A stretch of 58,168 nucleotides of DNA from Phlegmacium glaucopus (GCA_015039465.1 MU130188.1:1-58168), one strand, 5' to 3'; numbered from the stretch's first letter, positions 21,366 through 33,350 are shown. Numbers and translations: made by a program. Notes: generated by a model not told the origin, from the sequence alone.

Positions 21366-22188
21366 TATAATTGTATTTGAAAAATCATTTCTTGTAAACA
21401 AATGTACATACAACTCTCTTTGAGCTTTCCGCTCTAAAAAAAAAAAATCTTGTTGCCCATAACTTGTTTAGATTTAGAAAACCTTATTAGATCAATTATA
21501 GTTATAGCTAATGACAGAAACTGAGACAAATTGATGAATTTCCTGCTGCACCTATGTTTGGTCGTAAACAATCATTTCTACTAGCAACCCTTCATTCCAA
21601 TACTATTCCTAGCCATCTTTTCATTTCTTTATATCGCCCATTTTTAAGTTGGCACTCAATAGAATCACTATGTCATCAATAAAAACAACCCTACTCCATC
21701 TGTGGGAACATGTAACTCGATGCAACCTAAAAAAAGGTGATTATTCAGGGTGCATACTAAAGACCGTTGTTTTGATGTAAACATAGGCAATGAAAAAGAA
21801 AAAAAACCCTGTCTCTGTTTCTGTTGTTAGCTATGAACTTAACAAAAAAATTTAAACTACCTGTAAGATGATAATTAGAAATACATACAGAGACTTTGAA
21901 TACCTGCTGCAAAAACAACAATTCAGAGATCTGGTTATTCTGAAACAATTATTATGAAACCCATTAGATGCAAATAGATATCAACAGTGAATTGCCAGAA
22001 ACTGATTGATGACATGTATTTGTCTACATTTACTATCTTATCTTAAGGTCCGTCCGAATGTTTCCTTCTCACCCTCATCATCAATGAATCTGATTCAAAC
22101 ACTCTGCATTCTGTTAATGGTTCTATTACAATACATCGGTATGATACATGATACCCATGACTCAATATCATACCTTTAAAAATTTCCT
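21366..22188. other. AT-rich intergenic region
   Basis: No gene is seen. At about 21975-22035 there is a single diverged copy of the TTGCCAGAAA..TTGAT repeat that forms arrays at 13357 and 30356. Confidence 0.45.
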
Positions 22189-23053
22189 TTGTTTTTGTTT
22201 TTAGAATTTATCTCATTCGAAGAATTTGATTATGGAATTCTTGAGAATTTTCATTCATTGGAATGTTACTTGGGATTTCATACAAGACATGACGTGCAAC
22301 ACCCTGTGTTGCATACTAAATGTTATGAAATTGAGTTTTGTAAACTCAATAACATCACATTGCATGATAATATGATAAAATGTACCCCGAACTGGGATGC
22401 TAATAAATTCAAATACAAAAACAAAACATTACTATATGTTGAACGAAAAGACAAACATCTTGTATATTCCACATTTTCCTTATTTTCAACCATCTTTACA
22501 TGTAAAAAGCTGGAAATTTCAATGTATCGTAAGTATATGTGAAAACATGATTACTTGAACTATTGGCTTGAACAATATTTAAATTATGTTTCATCCCTGT
22601 CATATAGCTACTGCATTTACAAACACAAGAAATTCAAAAAAATACCCAAATCTTGTAGTGAAACTACTTCGTCATTACAAACAAATAAATTCCTTGATGC
22701 TCATATTAGCTTTAAAAAAATATTTTCTGCTGGTGGGAGACATTATATGTCTTTCAATGGTGACATGGTTTACCGACATCTTCAAAGTCTCACCGACATT
22801 TCATTAACAGATAATCAACAATATTTCAAAGAGAAACATTTTCTATTCAGGGGTTACAGACGCTCTGATACTATTTTAGATGTTCAATTGAATCAAAATG
22901 ATCCTCTGTTTTTTCATGCATCCCCCTTGAACAATTATCACCCTGTTTGAATATTAAAGAGTTACGAGAGTTAGGGTGTCTTACATAATATTCATATACC
23001 ACGTAAATGCACAAAAAAAACAATGTTGACATACTTTCATAATCATCATTGCA
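22189..23053 (+). pseudogene. Degraded 5' part of the Helitron gene region
   Basis: Open stretches at 22189-22542 and 22606-22948 have amino-acid-like composition but no domain I recognise. From about 22943 another frame reads LNIKELRELGCL, a stop, then IHIPRKCTKKTMLTYFHNHH and CNECDQYVSVL, which resembles the short SAP-like helix plus CxxC segment found at the N-terminus of basidiomycete Helitron helicases. That frame runs into the main ORF at the A12 run at 23115-23126, so the native protein started upstream and has been shifted out of frame by stops and a homopolymer indel. Confidence 0.5.
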
Positions 23054-26000
23054 ATGAATGTGACCAATATGTCTCTGTTCTCACTGAAATTAAACCAAGA
23101 ATCACTCTCAGTTCAAAAAAAAAAAAGAAAGAAATCTAACACCTTAACTCCTGATTTACCAATAAAATTCCCACCAGATCCTCCTTCTAACAGATTAATT
23201 GAAACAATTATAAGAGGCTTTTGTAATGATACAGCATCAGATAATCTTACTGAAATAGGCTGTGCTGTTTGTGGTCAATTGTTGTCTCTCAAAGATATGC
23301 TCCTATTAAATGAATTTGATTGTAATTTAGATATTATATCTCCTGGCAATATTGGAAGACAGGAACGAACCAACTTATCTGAACCAATAATCCCATTAAA
23401 AGGACCAATATTAGCAGAAAATTGCCAACATATTTGTCAATGTTGTCAATCCTTTTTGAAAAAAGACAAACTACCACCACAATCTTTGGCTAATTCGTTT
23501 TGGATAGGTACTATACCACCAGTATTACTAAATCTAACATTTGCAGAAAAGATGTTAATATCCAGGATTCGACATAATAGATGTCTAGTACGTGTCTCAT
23601 CAGGCCGAGCGAAATTAACTGCAAATGTAATAATGTTTTCAAATCCCACCGTAAAAGTTTACCTTGCACTACCTCCTAGCCGCCAAGATATCAGTGAAAT
23701 TCTAGCATTTGTATTTCAAGGTCCCATTAAACCCAGTGATGAAGATATTAAACGTACACCAATGCTAGTACGCAGAAATAATGTCAAAGATGCTTTAGAA
23801 TGGTTAAAATTAAATCATATTGACTATGAAGATCTTCACATTTCCATTGATAATCTGAACAGTTATCCTCTATCAGGCGTGCCAGTGAACATTGAATATG
23901 TGAAAACGGACCCAAATTCTGGAAATAAAATAGCTATGGCTATGAGTGTTCATGATAATGAATTTGAAGAAGGAACAACTGATGGTCCATGCCCATTTAC
24001 AGTACATGGCCTTACTGGACCAGAATTTGAACAGATGTCTATAGATAATCTGAAAGCAAGAGCATTACAACATTTAGCTGAAGGGGGTTCAACCTTGGGT
24101 ATTAGTCATGATGATAAACCCCAATCAATGTATGACAATCCACAAGCATATCTGCAAATGTTTCCTTGGCTTTTCCCTTATGGTTTTGGAGGAATTGGAC
24201 AGAAATGTCATTTTGGAATAATATCTGAAACTACTCACAAACACAATCTCCTTATGTATTATGACAAACATTTTCAAACAGATTTTTATTTTCCAATGAT
24301 TGGATTTAATCATGAACAACTGAAAGCAGGTGTCACTGGTAGTTTCCTTTTAGCTAAAAGAAAAAAATGGCCTGATATATCTAAACGCTTAAGTTCTCTA
24401 AATCGAGATGTACTCAAAAGAATTAGTGACAAACTTTCAGATGGTGAACATTTTATTCCTAAAACTACTGATGAAAAAGCCTGTTTTGAACTATTAAAGG
24501 ACTTAGATCATGTTGGTGGCTTTGTAAAAGGTTCAATAACATGTAAAAAATACATGCGAAATGAGATATGGTCTATGATATCAGAACTAGAGGCACCATC
24601 ATGGTTTATAACACTATCACCTGCTGATAATCGACACCCAATATGTTTGTATTATGCTGAGAAAAATATTGAATTTAAACCTGATTTAAGGACAGCAAAT
24701 GAACGGAATCTACTTGTAGCACAAAATCCTGTAGCAGCAGCACATTTTTTTGATCTGATGGTTCGTATGTTTATCAAACATGTATTTGGTATTGGAACTG
24801 AACATTCTGGACTCTATGGCAATACAGCTGGTTACTATGGGACAGTTGAACAACAAGGCCGATTAACATTACATTTGCATACAGTATTATGGATTAAAAA
24901 TGCTCTTTCACCACAGGAAATTCGAAACAAACTCATGGACAAAGATAGTAAGTTCCAACAAAGCCTCATACAATACCTTGAGGGTTGTCAAAAGGGTGAA
25001 TTTCTAACAGGAACAATGGAATATGTAAAATCCAAAATACCTAAAGATACTATAAATGAATCTACAGGTATTCACACTATTTTTGACAATGAATGCCCTC
25101 AATCAGTACATAAATCATATCAAGATCCAACTCAAACTATTCCTGAAGAACCACCTCATCCTTGTGATTCAAATGAACATATAAATTGTACTGGTTGCCA
25201 ACCATTAAGACATTGGTGGGTAAAATTTCAAAACATTGTTGATGACATTTTATTGAGAACAAACATACACAAATGCAGCTCTGCTGAACTGGGGAAGTCT
25301 AAATTCAAAGCAAAAGGATGCCTAAATAAAGATGGAATTTGTAAGGCATGCTTTCCACACCCTATTGTACCTGAAACAACTGTTAATGTTGAAGATGGTT
25401 ATATCAATATGAAGAAAACCGAAAGTATGCTAAATACAATATCTCCTTGTATAACCTATATTTGTAGATGTAATACAGATGTTACAAGCATGCTTTCTGG
25501 TACCTCAATTAAGGCAATTATTTCATATGTTACTGATTATATCAGTAAACCTACATTAAAGACACATCAAATATTTGCAACCGCTTATAATATTTTTGAT
25601 AGAAATGCCACATTAGCTGAAGATGATCCTATGCAAACAGGCGATGCACGCAAACTAATCTTGAAAGTTGTCAATGCTTTGTCTGCAAAAATAGAAATTG
25701 GAAGTCCTATGGCTTCTATGTACTTACTACAAAATCCTGATCATTATACCTCACATAAATTTATTCCATTTTGGTGGAAATCATTTGTAAATGATGTTAG
25801 AGGATCTCAATTTGTCAATAATACAGCAATTGTTATGGAAGAAAATAATATTCAGATAAAAAAAGAAATAGATACAAAGATGGAAAGCTTGTACGAAAGG
25901 AAAATTGAAACATTATCTGGAAATCATGTTAGTATGGATATTGATGGTTTAATAAATATGAATGCTATAAATTCATCTGAATATAAAGTTGAACCATTGC

Positions 26001-29000
26001 TCATAAATGACAATGAAATGGATGTTGATGATGATCCAACTTTATTTTTTAGAGGAGGAGCCTTTAATGAAGAAAATGTTCATGAAGAAATTGAACATGC
26101 AGATGGATATGAGAACTCTGATGATGATGATGACGATGATGAAGATGAAAATGAAAATGAAAATTATGAAAATATAACAAATATTGAAAATGATCCAAAT
26201 GATGAAAAACTACTAATCTTACAAAATGGCAAAGATTATATAGCATCTTCCAAGGTCGATGATTATAAATACCGTCCTGAAGCTTATAACATTATATCAT
26301 TATATGACTGGACAAAATTATCAGTAAAAGTTAATATGAAACATAAATCTCATGATACAACATACATGAAATTTCTACCTGATCATGGCCAGAATAAAAC
26401 CCACAAGGTGAAATGTATTCCTTCACGATCAAATACATTTATTTTGAATTTCATTGGTGGGTCACTACCTCGATGTGACCAAGGAGACTTTGAATTTTAT
26501 TGTTGTACAATGTTAACTCTTTTCAAACCATGGAGAAATGGTCAAGATTTGAAAAATATAAATCAAACAGGGGCTGAAGCATTTGCACTTTATAACTTCA
26601 ATATTGACCATAAAAAAATTATCAACAATTTCAACTTACATTATGAATGTCTAGATGAAAGAGATGACTATCATGCAATATTAAAACGACAGTCAAATAT
26701 AAACAAAAAACAATTATTATCCACAATTCAAGACCACTATGACAATGATTGTGATTTTGGAATACAATCAAATATAGAAGAAGATTATGGTAACCAGAAT
26801 ATTTTAGGTCCTATTGCAATTAAAAAAGCTCAACAAATGATAGAGATCAAAATGATGATGAAGCAAGCTGGTTGGCTAGATCAGCAAAAAAATATAAATC
26901 CACAACCAAATGTTTATGAATTTCATCCCACTGTTCACAAAACTGGAGCTCAATGGAAAAATATTGTAAAGGAATGCCGGGAAAAGTTATTGATTGTCAA
27001 AAAGATTAAATATGCATCTACAGTATCAACATTAAATACACTGAAAAAATTAATTTTCCAACCATTAGCTATTGAATTGCTACGTCCAGAATACTTTCTC
27101 CATAATTTTCAAGCACAAAATTCCAATGATCGTCAAATTATCTCCAGTACTATTCTCAATTTTTCTCTTAATAAAGAACAAGAAAGAGCTTTTCACATCA
27201 TAGCAAATCATGCGTCTGAAGCCTATCCTCAACAACTCAAGATGTATTTGGGAGGTATGGGAGGGACAGGTAAAACGCAGGTCATTAAAGCATTAATATC
27301 AATGTTTAATCAAAGACAAGAAAACTATCGATTTATTGTTTTAGCCCCTATGGGAACAGCTGCTGCTCTTTTGAACGGTTCAACATATCATTCAGTATTT
27401 GGTATTCGATCATCTAATATTAATAGAGAAGATGAACCCTCCAGAAATTCAAACAGCCTTATTAAAGAAGTACAAGAACGATTGGAAGGTGTTGATTATA
27501 TATTTATTGATGAAATATCTATGATTGCTTGTCATGAACTATATGCAATAAGTTCTCAATTATCAAAAGTTACAAATGAGCATGAAAAACCTTTTGGAGG
27601 CAAAAATATAATTTTGGCTGGTGACTTTGCCCAACTTCCACCAACAAATGGTTCACCTTTATACAGTAATATTGTCTCAAAAACCCAAAAATATACTATG
27701 TCAAAAAGAGATCAAGAATCAACAATAGGCAAAATATTATGGCATCAAATTACCACTGTTGTGATTCTAACTCAAAATATGCGACAGACAGAAATATCAG
27801 AAAATGATCAAAAGTTCAGAACTGCTTTGAACAATATGAGATATGCATCCTGTACAAAAGATGATATAATTTTCCTAAAGACTCTTGTTGTAAATAAAAA
27901 CACAACAGACAGAACATTAACAGATCCAGAATTTAGAAATGTGTCTGTCATAACATCTTTAAATACACAAAAGGACCATATAAATGGCCTAGGTTCAATC
28001 CGATTTTCCAAAGATACTGGACAAAAATTAATACATTTTTATTCAATTGACAAGCAAGCAAATACTGCTATAGGACCAAAAAAGAGAGGAACACAAACAA
28101 CCAAAAAAATTGGTGCAAGTATTGATATCCCAATTGACATTCAAAAATCTTTGTGGAATTGTAGCCCACATTCTAGTGAGCATTTTCCAGGTAAACTATC
28201 ATTGTGCTTAGGTATGCCTATTATGATAAGAAATAATGATGCAACTGAACTTTGTATTACTAAAGGCCAAGAAGCCTATGTCATAGGCTGGGATTCTATA
28301 CAAGGCCCACAGGGCCAAAATCATTTAGAAACATTATACTTAGAACTAAAAAATCCACCAAAATCGATACAACTGCCAGATTTGCCTCCGAATGTTGTTC
28401 CTATGGTAAAAACATCCAAAACAATAAAATGCAGTCTGCCAAACGATTATGAAATAAATATAATTAGACAACAAGTGAATGTTTTGCCTAATTTTTCTAT
28501 GACAGACTATGCATCACAAGGAAAAACTCGTCTATATAATGTTGTGAATCTTAGTCACTGTAAAAACTTTCAATCAATTTATACCTGTCTATCAAGAAGT
28601 TCAAGCGCAGCAGGCACTCTCATTGTCCAAGGATTTAACTCAGTCAAAATTACCAAGGGTTTGTCTGGGCATTTACATCAAGAATTCAGAGAATTAGACA
28701 TTCTAAATGATATCACAATGAAGATTTATGAAGGTCATATAGATAAATCATATCTTGGACTGCTACGTAACCCAATGCTATATAAATATCAAACAGATTT
28801 TAATAATGTAATAAATGACACTAATAATAACTTGCACCATGCTTTAAAGGGAACTGATACTGAAATCATTAAAAACAAAGAACAGGATGGTATATGGAAC
28901 CTTAATACATATCACAACCTTTTAAATTTAACAATTAACAAGAACAAAGATAAATCAAAGCGAAAAAAACCTAGTTCACTTACTATTGAGAAAGATATAA

Positions 29001-29332
29001 TTTTAGATACAGGCAAAAAAATAAAATTATCTTCCCAAGCTTCTAATAACTTGTATACACAATCACCTATAGGCCTCATTTGGGATAGCATTGACTATAG
29101 TTGTGCATATGATTCCTTGCTTACACTGCTCTACCATATATGGTATGAAGATCAATTGAAACATAAAAGATACTTTGAAAATGGAACACAATATCTACAG
29201 CTTCTTCATTCAAATTTTCTTTTATTATCTTCCAATCAATGTACATTTGAAATAGTTCGTAATAGTTTAAGAACAGTATTAAATCATAAAAAACTTTACA
29301 ATACCGTTTTGGAAAAAATTATACAGATTTAG
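23054..29332 (+). CDS. Helitron Rep/helicase (HUH endonuclease plus PIF1-like helicase)
   Basis: This is a 2,092-codon frame. An N-terminal CxxC/CxxCC cysteine pair group (~residues 70-140) precedes the Helitron-like N domain (residues ~310-500: PCPFTVHGLTGPEF, MFPWLFPYGFGG). The Rep/HUH nickase follows, with HLHTVLWIKN near residue 605 (the HUH-type metal motif) and the paired tyrosines YVTDYISK near 822. An acidic linker (DDDDDDDEDENENENYEN, ~1,015) leads to a PIF1-family helicase: Walker A GGMGGTGKT (~1,400), Walker B FIDEISM (~1,485), GDFAQLPP, LTQNMRQ and CLSRSSSAAGT. These make it a rolling-circle transposon protein. The ATG at 23054 is probably not the native start. Near residue 2,013, DYSCAYDSLLTLLY begins a cysteine-protease-like domain that continues after a frameshift near 29285-29330. 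Codon use is strongly AT-biased. Confidence 0.9.
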   Translation: MNVTNMSLFSLKLNQESLSVQKKKRKKSNTLTPDLPIKFPPDPPSNRLIETIIRGFCNDTASDNLTEIGCAVCGQLLSLKDMLLLNEFDCNLDIISPGNIGRQERTNLSEPIIPLKGPILAENCQHICQCCQSFLKKDKLPPQSLANSFWIGTIPPVLLNLTFAEKMLISRIRHNRCLVRVSSGRAKLTANVIMFSNPTVKVYLALPPSRQDISEILAFVFQGPIKPSDEDIKRTPMLVRRNNVKDALEWLKLNHIDYEDLHISIDNLNSYPLSGVPVNIEYVKTDPNSGNKIAMAMSVHDNEFEEGTTDGPCPFTVHGLTGPEFEQMSIDNLKARALQHLAEGGSTLGISHDDKPQSMYDNPQAYLQMFPWLFPYGFGGIGQKCHFGIISETTHKHNLLMYYDKHFQTDFYFPMIGFNHEQLKAGVTGSFLLAKRKKWPDISKRLSSLNRDVLKRISDKLSDGEHFIPKTTDEKACFELLKDLDHVGGFVKGSITCKKYMRNEIWSMISELEAPSWFITLSPADNRHPICLYYAEKNIEFKPDLRTANERNLLVAQNPVAAAHFFDLMVRMFIKHVFGIGTEHSGLYGNTAGYYGTVEQQGRLTLHLHTVLWIKNALSPQEIRNKLMDKDSKFQQSLIQYLEGCQKGEFLTGTMEYVKSKIPKDTINESTGIHTIFDNECPQSVHKSYQDPTQTIPEEPPHPCDSNEHINCTGCQPLRHWWVKFQNIVDDILLRTNIHKCSSAELGKSKFKAKGCLNKDGICKACFPHPIVPETTVNVEDGYINMKKTESMLNTISPCITYICRCNTDVTSMLSGTSIKAIISYVTDYISKPTLKTHQIFATAYNIFDRNATLAEDDPMQTGDARKLILKVVNALSAKIEIGSPMASMYLLQNPDHYTSHKFIPFWWKSFVNDVRGSQFVNNTAIVMEENNIQIKKEIDTKMESLYERKIETLSGNHVSMDIDGLINMNAINSSEYKVEPLLINDNEMDVDDDPTLFFRGGAFNEENVHEEIEHADGYENSDDDDDDDEDENENENYENITNIENDPNDEKLLILQNGKDYIASSKVDDYKYRPEAYNIISLYDWTKLSVKVNMKHKSHDTTYMKFLPDHGQNKTHKVKCIPSRSNTFILNFIGGSLPRCDQGDFEFYCCTMLTLFKPWRNGQDLKNINQTGAEAFALYNFNIDHKKIINNFNLHYECLDERDDYHAILKRQSNINKKQLLSTIQDHYDNDCDFGIQSNIEEDYGNQNILGPIAIKKAQQMIEIKMMMKQAGWLDQQKNINPQPNVYEFHPTVHKTGAQWKNIVKECREKLLIVKKIKYASTVSTLNTLKKLIFQPLAIELLRPEYFLHNFQAQNSNDRQIISSTILNFSLNKEQERAFHIIANHASEAYPQQLKMYLGGMGGTGKTQVIKALISMFNQRQENYRFIVLAPMGTAAALLNGSTYHSVFGIRSSNINREDEPSRNSNSLIKEVQERLEGVDYIFIDEISMIACHELYAISSQLSKVTNEHEKPFGGKNIILAGDFAQLPPTNGSPLYSNIVSKTQKYTMSKRDQESTIGKILWHQITTVVILTQNMRQTEISENDQKFRTALNNMRYASCTKDDIIFLKTLVVNKNTTDRTLTDPEFRNVSVITSLNTQKDHINGLGSIRFSKDTGQKLIHFYSIDKQANTAIGPKKRGTQTTKKIGASIDIPIDIQKSLWNCSPHSSEHFPGKLSLCLGMPIMIRNNDATELCITKGQEAYVIGWDSIQGPQGQNHLETLYLELKNPPKSIQLPDLPPNVVPMVKTSKTIKCSLPNDYEINIIRQQVNVLPNFSMTDYASQGKTRLYNVVNLSHCKNFQSIYTCLSRSSSAAGTLIVQGFNSVKITKGLSGHLHQEFRELDILNDITMKIYEGHIDKSYLGLLRNPMLYKYQTDFNNVINDTNNNLHHALKGTDTEIIKNKEQDGIWNLNTYHNLLNLTINKNKDKSKRKKPSSLTIEKDIILDTGKKIKLSSQASNNLYTQSPIGLIWDSIDYSCAYDSLLTLLYHIWYEDQLKHKRYFENGTQYLQLLHSNFLLLSSNQCTFEIVRNSLRTVLNHKKLYNTVLEKIIQI

Positions 29333-29918
29333 ATGAGTTAATCAGAGAAATTACCTTACAAGAATCATATGGAACATCAGAATTGCAATGTTTGGAATGT
29401 AATTTTACAATAAATAAAGAATACTCATATTTCCAAGACTATACTACTGTAGGTTGGTGTTCTTCAGACTATGAGACGCTGCAGCATGCAGCATCTATTC
29501 AACAATATTTAAATTTTAAAATTAACAAAAAAAATCATAAAACAAACAAAATTTGCCCAAATTGCTTGAGATCAAAAAAAAAAGAATTTCGACTTTACAA
29601 CACACAATATATTAACAAACTCCCTTCAATTTTAATCTTCGCTCTAGCACCTTGGATTGATATTGATAATGTACTGAAATTTGAAGTTTCAAAGTTATCA
29701 AAACATTATACTTTGAAAGGAATTATATACACGAATGGCAACCATTTTACTGCCAAACTTATTGACAAAAATTTAAATATTTGGTATCATGATGGACAAA
29801 CAACTCAATCCATTTGTCAGAAGGAACAATCTCGAATAGATATAGACAACATGAATCAATTAAAAACACATGAAGGTCAATATCGGGCAATTATAACATT
29901 TTATGCTGAAGAATAATC
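29333..29918 (+). pseudogene. Frameshifted C-terminal end of the Helitron protein (USP-like protease)
   Basis: A different frame continues the protein without a recognisable new start: YRFGKNYTDLDELIREI, a four-cysteine zinc-binding pattern (QCLECNF ... ICPNCLRS), and a strand IIYTNGNHFTAKLIDKNLNI followed by WYHDG. Together with SCAYDSLLTLLY upstream this gives the Cys ... zinc ... His-strand ... WYxDG order of ubiquitin-specific-protease-like (C19) enzymes. One indel near 29285-29330 separates it from the main frame, so the element copy is probably disabled in this domain only. It could also be a sequencing error in an A-rich run. Confidence 0.6.
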
Positions 29919-30355
29919 TTAATGTTGAAATTATACTATTACTCATTAAACCTTGTAGGCCTTTCACCCGACAGAGATACCTCATATATCTAGAACTTAC
30001 ACAGTGATACAATGAGAGAATGAAAATTGTAAGAAGTTAATGTCCTGACAATTATACCCAATTAGAACTACATATAACAACACTCACTAATATCGTAAAA
30101 CCTAAGATAATATTTTAAGAGAAAGAAAAAGAAAAAAAAATTATGCAAAGCCAATGATCAGTTACAACGTTCAGATAACATTATGGATCATGACAGATAA
30201 CCATTTCTGAAATATCTTGCTATAAAAAAAAGAAATGAAAAGATATTGTTAACTACAAGAATATTTTTCATAGCTATAGAAAGATATTTACAGAAGGTAA
30301 TACAAAACAGATTTAAGCTACCAGACAATTAACAAACACATTGTAATGTAACAAC
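29919..30355. other. AT-rich region downstream of the Helitron gene
   Basis: No gene is seen. I looked for a Helitron 3' end (hairpin followed by CTRR) and found no convincing one. Confidence 0.4.
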
Positions 30356-30600
30356 ACTTTTATTTACAAATAGGTGTCAATAAACAATTTCCATCAAAGA
30401 CATGTTGATCAATATCTGTACCAAGCAAATAACAAACAATGCTTTTATTTACAAACAGATATCAACAAACAATTTCCAGCAAGAACATGTTGATCAATAT
30501 TTGTACCAGGCAAATAACAAACACATATGTCTCTATTTACAAATAAATGTCAACAAACAATTTCCAGCAAGGATATGTTGATAAATATTTGGCCGGCAGC
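30356..30600 (+). repeat. ~85-88-bp tandem repeat, three units
   Basis: TATTTACAAA starts units at 30361, 30446 and 30534. Each contains CAACAAACAATTTCCAGCAA and ATGTTGATCAATAT. In reverse complement it shows partial similarity to the 66-bp array at 13357 (TTGCCTGG ... TATTGATC). Confidence 0.75.
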
Positions 30601-30778
30601 TGATTTTTAATATACTATTGGAACTAGGTTATCAAAGAAACAACAAGAAAATGGAATGTTTTAGACGCTCAATAATAAAGCCAAAATAATAATATGATGG
30701 TGTTCAGTTACTAACGTATAAATATTATTCATTACAATACTGTACAGATCAGATTTTATATCAATTAACAAGAAACAT

Positions 30779-31885
30779 TTAGGTCAAATCCATACGTGCA
30801 AATTTGCCAGAGGACAGATCATCCTTTTCTGTTTCCACTCGACGACGTTTGACATTTACTTTTTCAAACTTTGGGATAAGTAAGTCTTTAACTTCATTAT
30901 CCCGTGCTTTCTATCATGCACCCATAAATATGAAAATGCATCAGTATGACAAATATTTGTACCTCTCGAAAAGTATCGTTAAGCAAAGTTAATGTCTTCA
31001 AAGACGTCATCATCTTGAGTTTTTCGAAACGAGTTTTAATGCAAAAGAAAGAAATAGTGATTTCAACAATGTCTCCTTTTTGGAATCGGCTGGGGTTTAT
31101 ATCGATATATCTGCCATTCCAGTGAGCAAGCAAATAATCATTCAAGCATCAACATACTTTAATGACTGCCCTGTATCGTTCTTCCTTGCCAGATATTGGA
31201 CGACATTGTCTTCTGTGTGGATAAATAAATCTCTCCCAATCCATTCCAGATTGCCATTAGGATCTACACCTGGCCCAAAAGGTTGTGGAACTGCTGATCT
31301 ACAGTAACGACGGGCTTGAAAATATCTTGTGTGACAAGCTAGCGCCAAGTTGCCATTAATAGAAAACGGTTCCAATCGTTTGAGTTTGTCGACGGGTAGT
31401 ACATCTTCAAAAAAGTTGTGCACTCTTCCGAATCCCTGAAGTATTTGGTTGAACTCTTCAAGACCAATACCTGTCACCGCGATGTATTGTCGTATAAATT
31501 TTGCATATCTGTCCTTGCTTCTGTCATCTCGCAGAAAATGGCTAGAAACTGTGATTATCAAATTGCCAGCATAATAACAATACATCTTACCTATCAATCC
31601 GGATTGGTGGAAGTTCTTTATCAAGTATGACACCGTGAACCGTAAAGGTTGCCTCTTCGAGTTCTGAAGATCCTTCCACAATCTTAACTAACCTGTAAAC
31701 CATAGGAACCCCACAGCAACGAATCTGATATCGGTCAGACTGTGATTGGTCAATACCACAATTATCAGGGTATTACATTGTGCAACCTGACCTTGAATCG
31801 TGATAGATGGTCATTACCAATGCCATTATCGTCATTTTCTTTAAAATAATCTCCAAAGATATCAGAGAGCGCTGTCCCTAGACAT
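30779..31885 (-). CDS. Agaricomycete-expanded protein of unknown function
   Basis: On the minus strand the ATG at 31885 opens MSRDSALSDIFGDYFKENDD. Splicing leads to QIRCCGVPMVYRLVKIVEG, then across an intron near 31520-31590 to SKDRYAKFIRQYIAVTGIGL, DVLPVDKLKRLEPFSINGNL, FGPGVDPNGNLEWI and FIHTEDNVVQYLARK. The next exon reads INPSRFQKGDIVEITISFFC and the last is rich in charged residues with KRRRVE, a likely nuclear localisation signal, ending at a TAA at 30779. This architecture is familiar from large families of hypothetical proteins in mushroom genomes; no enzyme motif is recognised. The frame is intact through five or so exons. It is divergent from the Helitron gene and convergent with nothing nearby. 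Confidence 0.6.
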
Positions 31886-33350
31886 ACTGGATTAGAGAAT
31901 TTTATTTAACTATATAAAAAATGCTCACTTGCACCAAGACTATCATAATTTTTGTCCATCTCGCAGTTAAACAGACGCACAATGAGAAGAACATTGTTTG
32001 GGGATTTTTTTCATTCTCTATGTAAATGTCGCTGAATGAAGATTATTCGTTTTCTATTAATTTCCTAATCTGTCATTCCTAGGCACTTGCAACTTCAAAT
32101 TACATAACTTTCCCTGAGTATCATGACGTTTCTTGTTGAAAACCTTAAATTGGTTCACATGAGCAATCAATAGGTTTTGACAATAACCTGTGATACAATA
32201 GTTTTGCAGTAGGTAGCGGTAAATGGAGATAGTGCAGAGTCTGTACTATTGATATATTCTAAAAACAAGACTAACTTTACCTGAAACAAATATATGCCAT
32301 TACACACAACACCTCTTTTCCACATCTCCACTGTCCCTTTTTTTTCAATTGCACCACAAGAATACTTTTGTTGTTCCGAAACATTTCACATTTTACTTAA
32401 TTCGTTACAATCTCGTCAAGAGCTATTTCTTTTGTTTCAACCGTTTGTAGTTTAGCTTATTTTCTACTTTTTTCATTTACACAATGATTCCATCATGCTG
32501 TTCTCCTTCACTCATTTAGCATTTAAAACACTGAAATGAGTTTTATAACCTTTTATATTTGCTACAAATATTCACCTTGTACTCCTAACAATCTCATAAA
32601 CTAATAGTTAAACAGAATCCAGTCCTTTGGCTTTGCAATTACTGAGATTTTGTCTCCTAACTAATAGTAATATGGTATTCTATCGGCATCCATACCTCAG
32701 ATCTACTGTATCAGGGCTGATAGATTTTATTGTACAATAAGTAAATGACTGATAATAATCAGTGTAGCTCCATTTTTTACTTTGGGACGCCTCCTGTGTA
32801 GTGTTATTGAACACTTGAAGAGGTTAGTATCCTGTTAAGCTGCTAACACAGAAGATCTAACCTAGAATAATCATTATCATTGAATGCGCAGTTAATTCAG
32901 TTTGTACCCTGTTATTTGGTGGATTTGGCGACAGACAGTGTATGCTATTGACTACATAGTAATTCTGATTATTTAAAGGTCCTACTCACATTTTTGTATC
33001 ATACAACAACACATATCATATTCATCCTCTCCCACCTCTCCCACATCTATCTAGTATCATTATCATATCTCATGTCAAAACAACCAACACGTCACTGCAA
33101 AGATAAAGCATGATCCGTATCTCCTACTGGCTCTGAAAGTGATAGTCTGGAATGGTAGAACGACCAATTTTTTCTGTGTCTCATTTCTGATATTTGTAAC
33201 ATAGTATTGATGTACCACCACAGAGTTCTGCAACAAACACAGAAACACGGTATGGATCTATATGTCTTGTTTTCCTTAATAATCATAACTTATGTCAATT
33301 CAGGCCAGTCCCAGCAAGCAAGACAAAACCGTAAATATTCTGTGCTTAAA
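31886..33350. other. Intergenic region between divergent genes
   Basis: No coding region is supported. It probably contains the divergent promoters of the genes at 30779-31885 (-) and 33454-35321 (+). Pyrimidine-rich tracts occur at 32330-32345 and 33015-33050. Confidence 0.4.

Noticed and set aside
29919..30355. Helitron 3' terminus downstream of the helicase gene
   Set aside because: No convincing GC-rich hairpin followed by CTRR and T could be found close to the gene.
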